Of a DNA stretch of 5,727 nt, positions 1 to 2,961 are shown piece after piece. Position numbers and translations under genes: made by a program. Where the stretch lies: the NCBI GenBank assembly GCA_900545905.1, contig URBA01000105.1, positions 1 through 5,727 of the forward strand. Direction: 5' to 3'. The stretch comes from an uncultured Collinsella sp. (GTDB lineage Bacteria > Actinomycetota > Coriobacteriia > Coriobacteriales > Coriobacteriaceae). The notes under the pieces were generated by a model. The model saw only the letters and a list, made by a program, of their open reading frames with translations. It searched no databases and was not told where the DNA came from. Each line of letters starts with the position of its first letter. Within the stretch, counting starts at the first letter, position 1.

Positions 1-23
1 AGCGACAATTTGTCAGTCAAAAA

Positions 24-60
24 GCAAGGCATGACCAGAAGGTCTATGCCTTGCCTTTTT
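24..60 (+). terminator. Intrinsic terminator of the gene upstream of the window
   Basis: GCAAGGCAT (24-32) pairs perfectly with ATGCCTTGC (46-54). The stem continues inward through GACC (33-36) and GGTC (41-44) around an AGAA loop, with one unpaired T at 45. A five-T run (56-60) follows, giving a 13-bp rho-independent terminator. Five A residues (19-23) precede the left arm, so it could also work on the opposite strand. It most likely ends a + strand gene outside the window. Confidence 0.88.
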
Positions 61-123
61 CATGCCAACTTGTTCGCTCTGGACGGCGCTCGCTGGCGTA
101 GGCTCAACCTGCGATGCGGCAGA

Positions 124-186
124 TGGGGAGTTCCTTTTGTGTCGGCACTTGGGGACACTCCTTGTAGTCATTGGGGACGTTCTTAA
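124..186 (+). repeat. Three degenerate GGGGAC-type direct repeats
   Basis: Three imperfect copies of a word of about 15 bases lie in the same orientation: TGGGGAGTTCCTTTT at 124, TGGGGACACTCCTTG at 150 and TGGGGACGTTCTTAA at 172, with starts 26 and 22 bases apart. The last two share the exact octamer TTGGGGAC (149-156 and 171-178). The GGGGACA word recurs inside the inverted repeat after the next gene (1880-1886). I read this as a degenerate interspersed intergenic repeat; the family relationship is inference from these words. Confidence 0.55.
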
Positions 187-197
187 ACGATTACCCA

Positions 198-239
198 ACG
201 GCTATTGCGCACATGGTTCGCATGACAGCCGTCTCTTTT
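198..239 (+). other. Hairpin with short T run in the exporter leader
   Basis: ACGGCT (198-203) pairs with AGCCGT (227-232). After an asymmetric internal loop, TGCG (206-209) pairs with CGCA (219-222). A T-rich stretch CTCTTTT (233-239) follows. It could be a weak terminator or attenuator, or a structural remnant of the neighbouring repeats. The stem is only 10 bp with an internal loop, so the functional reading is weak. Confidence 0.3.
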
Positions 240-283
240 ATGTTTCCTTTAGCCGCTGCTGCCTAGGATGGAGGTTAGTCGGT

Positions 284-293
284 AGGAAGGGAG
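284..293 (+). promoter_or_regulatory. Shine-Dalgarno site of the ThrE-family gene
   Basis: AGGAAGGGAG lies 7 bases before the ATG at 301. It is purine-rich and well spaced. It decides the start in favour of 301 over the internal ATG codons at residues 13 and 82, which lack such a site, and so keeps the acidic N-terminal extension in the protein. Confidence 0.8.
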
Positions 294-300
294 CATCTGT

Positions 301-1869
301 ATGGACGACGCGAGCGAGCGCGCGATCGAAGAGGACATGCTCGATCAGTTCAACTACTTTGATGATGAGGACGAGGAGCTGATTGACCGTCGCGAGCCAG
401 CGCCGCTTGATTCCTTTGATCTGGTCGATGAAGAGGCTGATGAGGTTGAGGGCGAATCAGCGGAGCCTCCACAGCCTTCGCGCCATGATTCGTTGCTCTC
501 GAGAGTCCCCCTGCACCACGGTGTTCGTGCCGGTGCCCTTCATATGAAAACTGACTGGCACCAGATCGTGACGGCGGGCGATGAGCTTGCCGTCGATGCA
601 CCACTTACCGATAAATCATCCATCATCTGCCGCACCGGCATGCTTATGCTCGCGAGCGGAACGGGTGCCTGGCGTGTACGCGATACCATGAATCGAGTCG
701 CCGCCGTACTCGGTGTCACCATCCACGTCGACTTGAGTCTCCTGTCGTTTGAGTGTACTTGCATCGAAGATGGTCACTGCTTTAATGAGGTTGTCAGCTT
801 GCCCACAACGGGCGTCAATACCCATCGCATTTGGATGATGGAGAGTTTCCTCAAGGAAATCGAGACCTATGGTCGTCGCTTCACGGTGCACGAGTATCAC
901 GAGATGCTCAAGACCGTTGAGAGTTCAAAACCTGATTACATGCCTTGGCAACAGGGCCTTGCGGCGGCCTGCGCCTGTGGTGCCTTTGTCTTTTTACTTG
1001 GTGGCGGTCCCATTGAGATGGCATGCGCGTTCGTAGGCGCTGGTGTCGGCAACTTTGCTCGCTCCCATATTCTCAAGCAGGGCCTTGGCCAGTTTAGCGC
1101 GCTGACGACCGGCGTTGCGCTCGCTTGCGTTTCGTATCTGCTGGCATTGCTCGGCCTTGGCCAGGTCGTACCGGGGGCAATGTCGCACCAAGAAGGCTAT
1201 ATCGGCGCCATGCTCTTTGTGATTCCCGGCTTTCCCCTCATTACGGCAGGCCTCGACATCGCCAAGCTCGACATGCGAAGCGGTATCGAGCGTCTTTCGT
1301 ATGCTGTGTCGATTATTGTGATGGCGACCCTCGTAGGTTGGATGGTTGCCGAGTGTGTGGGACTGGCGCCGGATGACTTCGCCCCGCTCGGCCTTTCACC
1401 GTTGGCTCTTACGCTCTTGCGCATACTGATGAGCTTTATCGGCGTATTTGGCTTCTCGGTTATGTTCAACAGCCCGGTAAAGATGGCAGCGGCGGCAGGG
1501 CTCATCGGCGCCGTGTCCAATACCTTGCGCCTTACGCTCGTCGATGCGCCGACGATGCTTCCCTTCCTGCGACTGAGTGCGGGCATGCCTCCCGAGGCGG
1601 CTGCGTTTATCGGTGCGCTGGTATCGGGGCTGCTCGCGAGCTTAGCCGAAATCAAGCTCACCTACCCACGTATCGCCCTCACGGTGCCATCGATTGTCAT
1701 TATGGTGCCGGGCTTGTACCTGTATCGCTCGATGTATTACATGTGCACCTTCGACACGGTCAATATGCTCGGCTGGTTTGTGCGTGCAGTGCTCATCGTG
1801 GCATTTCTGCCCGTTGGCCTGGGTGTGGCGCGTACGCTCACCGACCCTCGCTGGCGCCACACCAGCTAA
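301..1869 (+). CDS. ThrE-family threonine/serine exporter (522 aa)
   Basis: This is a probable inner-membrane secondary exporter of the ThrE family, known in Corynebacterium glutamicum for proton-driven L-threonine and L-serine efflux; the actual substrate here is inferred. The order is: an acidic tail (25 of the first 55 residues are D or E), a hydrophilic ThrE N-terminal (DUF1212) region with SGTGAWRVRDTMNRVA (119-134), then about ten hydrophobic segments from residue 216 to 509. Family-typical motifs are IPGFPLITAGLDIAKLD (308-324), between helices of the first half, and LTVPSIVIMVPGLYLYR (460-476) in the second, ThrE_2-like half. The two halves, which are separate YjjP and YjjB proteins in enteric bacteria, are fused here. 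Length is close to that of C. glutamicum ThrE; the excess is mainly the acidic tail. A Cys/His cluster (C152, C154, H159, C160) sits in the soluble region. It appears to be transcribed alone. The family is confident, the substrate less so. Confidence 0.9.
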   Translation: MDDASERAIEEDMLDQFNYFDDEDEELIDRREPAPLDSFDLVDEEADEVEGESAEPPQPSRHDSLLSRVPLHHGVRAGALHMKTDWHQIVTAGDELAVDAPLTDKSSIICRTGMLMLASGTGAWRVRDTMNRVAAVLGVTIHVDLSLLSFECTCIEDGHCFNEVVSLPTTGVNTHRIWMMESFLKEIETYGRRFTVHEYHEMLKTVESSKPDYMPWQQGLAAACACGAFVFLLGGGPIEMACAFVGAGVGNFARSHILKQGLGQFSALTTGVALACVSYLLALLGLGQVVPGAMSHQEGYIGAMLFVIPGFPLITAGLDIAKLDMRSGIERLSYAVSIIVMATLVGWMVAECVGLAPDDFAPLGLSPLALTLLRILMSFIGVFGFSVMFNSPVKMAAAAGLIGAVSNTLRLTLVDAPTMLPFLRLSAGMPPEAAAFIGALVSGLLASLAEIKLTYPRIALTVPSIVIMVPGLYLYRSMYYMCTFDTVNMLGWFVRAVLIVAFLPVGLGVARTLTDPRWRHTS

Positions 1870-1904
1870 TTGGTGCAAGGGGGACAGGTCACTTTGCACC
1901 AAAT
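1869..1904. repeat. Inverted repeat TTGGTGCAA / TTGCACCAA
   Basis: TTGGTGCAA (1870-1878) and TTGCACCAA (1894-1902) are perfect 9-base inverted arms around a 15-base loop GGGGGACAGGTCACT (1879-1893). The left arm starts directly after the exporter's stop codon TAA (1867-1869). No T run follows, so it is not a classical terminator. The loop carries the GGGGACA word also seen upstream of the exporter. I associate this type of element with dispersed intergenic repeats of Collinsella-like genomes; copy number must be checked against a genome. Confidence 0.7.
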
Positions 1905-1975
1905 GAGTTGCGGTGAAATAGGGACTGAATTGCTGCTTAAAGGGTCAAAACAGTCCGTATTCCACCGCAACTTAT
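1903..1975. repeat. Long imperfect hairpin repeat (REP/BIME-like)
   Basis: The 22-base left arm (1906-1927, beginning AGTTGCGGTG) and right arm (1951-1972, ending CACCGCAACT) are complementary except at two positions. They flank a 23-base loop (1928-1950). The stem extends by a G-T and two A-T pairs to 1903 and 1975. Two mismatches in about 25 bp, the lack of a T run and the intergenic position suggest a mobile or REP-like palindromic repeat rather than a terminator. It abuts the preceding inverted repeat, so the two may form one composite unit. No transposase gene is present in the window. Confidence 0.7.
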
Positions 1976-1996
1976 GGGGTCGGGGGATTGTTGGTG

Positions 1997-2040
1997 CCCT
2001 GCATCTTCATAAACTCAACGCTTACGAAGCGCAGGGTTTT
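1997..2040 (+). other. Hairpin with T4 tail, possible weak terminator
   Basis: CCCTGC (1997-2002) pairs with GCAGGG (2031-2036), followed by TTTT (2037-2040). Inside the loop CGCTT (2019-2023) can pair with AAGCG (2027-2031), an alternative that competes with part of the outer stem. It could be a weak terminator after the exporter gene or a further repeat module. The long 28-base loop weakens the terminator reading. Confidence 0.3.
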
Positions 2041-2087
2041 CGTGCTAGGCTGGTTCCACCACATAAGTAGTCGCAGACGCGCGTAAC

Positions 2088-2138
2088 ACGGGCGGGCGAG
2101 ATGAAGTCCCAGTAACTCCATCTCGCCCGCCCGTTTTT
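2088..2138 (+). terminator. Strong intrinsic terminator before the DUF2798 gene
   Basis: ACGGGCGGGCGAGATG (2088-2103) and CATCTCGCCCGCCCGT (2119-2134) form a perfect 16-bp GC-rich stem with a 15-base loop, followed by five T residues (2134-2138). It either ends transcription of the exporter gene, with repeats lying between, or acts in the leader of the next gene, whose start codon is only 43 bases away. The sequence alone does not decide which. Confidence 0.92.
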
Positions 2139-2164
2139 GTTGGCGGTGCTGCGGCGCAACACAG

Positions 2165-2170
2165 AAAGGA
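2165..2170 (+). promoter_or_regulatory. Shine-Dalgarno site of the DUF2798-like gene
   Basis: AAAGGA lies 11 bases before the ATG at 2182, slightly farther than ideal. It still favours this start over an in-frame TTG at 2137, which sits inside the T run of the terminator and has no ribosome site. Confidence 0.6.
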
Positions 2171-2181
2171 ACCTGCCCTTC

Positions 2182-2775
2182 ATGCCTATCAACAAACGAG
2201 AGAGCCTGCTGTTCACCTTTATCATGTGCTTTTGCATGGTGCTCTGGATGAGCATCTACAACGTTGCCCTGCAGCATGGGGCCATCAACGGCGAGGTTGT
2301 TGCCGCCGCGTGGCTCGGCCTCCCCGTTGCCTACGTTTTTGCCATGTGCTGCGACTGGTTCGTCGCCAGCCCGCTCGCCAAGGGTTTCGCCTTTAAGTAC
2401 TTGGTCACGCCGGGCAAGAGCTCGCCGCTCGCCATGACGCTCGCCGTTAGCTCCTGCATGGTCGTTCCCATGGTCATCATCATGTCGTTCTACGGTGCGT
2501 GCGAGGGCCTGTTCCATATGCCCGGCGGCCCGCTTGCCAATTTGCAGGCGCTGCCGATGATGTGGCTCGTCAACATTCCGCGCAACTTTATCATGGCCCT
2601 GCCCTGGAACCTGCTGGTAGCTGGTCCGGTTGCTCGCTTTGTCTTCCGCCGCGCCTTCCCCATGGGCACGGTCTTTGCCGAGCCGCACATGGAGCTCGTG
2701 CGCATGCCGGGCGCTCCGGCGGCCGATGTCGTCAACGACCTTGCCGAGGGCATGGACGCCGAGCCTGCCTGCTAG
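2182..2775 (+). CDS. DUF2798-like small membrane protein, two tandem units (197 aa)
   Basis: This is a four-helix integral membrane protein of unknown function. Hydrophobic segments lie at about residues 9-30, 39-60, 84-106 and 122-150. The protein reads as two related halves. Each begins with a helix carrying a CMV motif (CMVLW at 18-22, CMVVP at 92-96) and ends in a short SPLAKGFAF- or GPVARFVFR-like stretch (63-71 and 148-156). That arrangement resembles two DUF2798 units, which are usually single units of about 70 residues; the assignment is by eye. Residues 160-197 form a soluble, mildly acidic tail. The ATG at 2182 is chosen over an upstream TTG because of AAAGGA at 2165-2170. The strong terminator upstream and the clpC promoter downstream suggest it is transcribed on its own. 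No catalytic motif is visible, so no function is proposed. Confidence 0.75.
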   Translation: MPINKRESLLFTFIMCFCMVLWMSIYNVALQHGAINGEVVAAAWLGLPVAYVFAMCCDWFVASPLAKGFAFKYLVTPGKSSPLAMTLAVSSCMVVPMVIIMSFYGACEGLFHMPGGPLANLQALPMMWLVNIPRNFIMALPWNLLVAGPVARFVFRRAFPMGTVFAEPHMELVRMPGAPAADVVNDLAEGMDAEPAC

Positions 2776-2848
2776 ATAGCAACTTAAAACCAAACCGCCA
2801 AACGGACCCGAGCAATTCCTTTTTTGTAGACGTTGTCGCGCGGCTACG

Positions 2849-2866
2849 GTTGGGAAAGGTCCCAAC
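2849..2866. promoter_or_regulatory. Perfect palindrome, candidate operator of clpC
   Basis: GTTGGGA (2849-2855) and TCCCAAC (2860-2866) are exact inverted arms around AAGG. No T run follows. The site overlaps the proposed -35 element of clpC, a common position for a repressor operator. It does not match the CIRCE or HspR sites and matches a CtsR site only poorly. Directly upstream, 2831-2848 is a second, imperfect palindrome (14 of 18 positions symmetric). The regulator is unknown. Confidence 0.45.
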
Positions 2867-2880
2867 GGTTAACATATAGT
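2850..2880 (+). promoter_or_regulatory. Candidate housekeeping promoter of clpC
   Basis: TATAGT (2875-2880) matches the -10 consensus at 5 of 6 positions. TTGGGA (2850-2855) matches the -35 consensus at 4 of 6, but the spacer is 19 bases, longer than the ideal 17. Transcription would start near 2887 and give a leader of about 75 bases holding the hairpin at 2899-2926. A GTTAAC palindrome (2868-2873) lies between the two elements. Confidence 0.4.
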
Positions 2881-2898
2881 CCATATGGGTAAAGAGAC

Positions 2899-2926
2899 CA
2901 AAGCGCTGCCGCGGGGCGGCGCTTTG
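2899..2926 (+). other. GC-rich leader hairpin before clpC
   Basis: Bases 2899-2910 pair with 2915-2926 as a 12-bp stem with one T-G wobble and a GCGG tetraloop. The following GCGTTTG is not a proper T run, so the hairpin is a poor terminator. It ends 23 bases before the Shine-Dalgarno site. Possible roles are mRNA stabilisation, a leaky terminator for read-through from upstream, or thermosensitive control; none is shown by the sequence. Confidence 0.55.
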
Positions 2927-2949
2927 CGTTTGAAAAACTAGCTCGTCTA

Positions 2950-2955
2950 AGAGGA
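2950..2955 (+). promoter_or_regulatory. Shine-Dalgarno site of clpC
   Basis: AGAGGA lies 6 bases before the ATG at 2962, close to ideal spacing. It sits between two copies of AACTAGC (2936-2942 and 2955-2961), the second of which touches the start codon. It supports the annotated start, which also gives the standard ClpC N-terminus (MLDRFTDRARKV). Confidence 0.85.
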
Positions 2956-2961
2956 ACTAGC

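Larger units (their letters stand above)
61..300. other. Non-coding gap upstream of the ThrE-family gene
   Basis: No open frame here has credible coding character. The one + strand frame that spans the gap (starting at 62) has no good ribosome site and runs out of frame into the exporter gene. The gap holds three degenerate GGGGAC repeats (124-186), a hairpin with a short T run (198-239) and a clear Shine-Dalgarno site just before 301. I could not find a convincing -35/-10 promoter pair, although the exporter's promoter should lie in this stretch given the terminator at 24-60. Confidence 0.6.
1870..2181. other. Structured non-coding region rich in hairpins
   Basis: There is no credible gene in these 312 bases. 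Four stem-loops follow one another: 1869-1904, 1903-1975, 1997-2036 and the terminator at 2088-2138. The first two touch end to end. A minus-strand open frame (2865 to 1972) crosses the region, but it runs antisense through the next gene and the terminator and looks spurious. I checked 1976-2087 for a tRNA because of TTCCACCA at 2055-2062 and found no matching 5' acceptor arm or T-loop. Confidence 0.65.

Noticed and set aside
4..14. Small palindrome GACAATTTGTC at the window start
   Set aside because: Five-base arms next to a terminator at the window edge, with no context to support a binding site.
62..382. A 106-codon + strand frame in the first gap
   Set aside because: It covers the GGGGAC repeats, has no suitable ribosome site and overlaps the exporter start out of frame.
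1976..2087. A possible tRNA suggested by TTCCACCA at 2055-2062
   Set aside because: No 5' acceptor arm complementary to the bases before ACCA, no GGTTCGAAT-type T-loop and no anticodon arm at the right distance on either strand.
2137..2181. Upstream TTG start adding 15 residues to the DUF2798-like protein
   Set aside because: The TTG lies in the T run of the terminator, has no Shine-Dalgarno site, and AAAGGA at 2165-2170 serves the ATG at 2182.
2804..2825. Terminator after the DUF2798-like gene at the TTTTTT run (2820-2825)
   Set aside because: Only a very short stem (GGA with TCC plus a few A-T pairs) precedes the T run, which is too weak to call.
1972..2865. A 297-codon minus-strand frame across the DUF2798-like gene and the repeat region
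   Set aside because: It runs through the strong terminator and antisense to a better-supported membrane protein gene. Its product is Arg/His/Gly rich without recognisable domains.
2858..2874. CtsR-type heptad repeat upstream of clpC
   Set aside because: GGTCCCA followed by GTTAACA matches the GGTCAAA heptads at only 5 and 4 of 7 positions, which is weak for a tandem-repeat operator.
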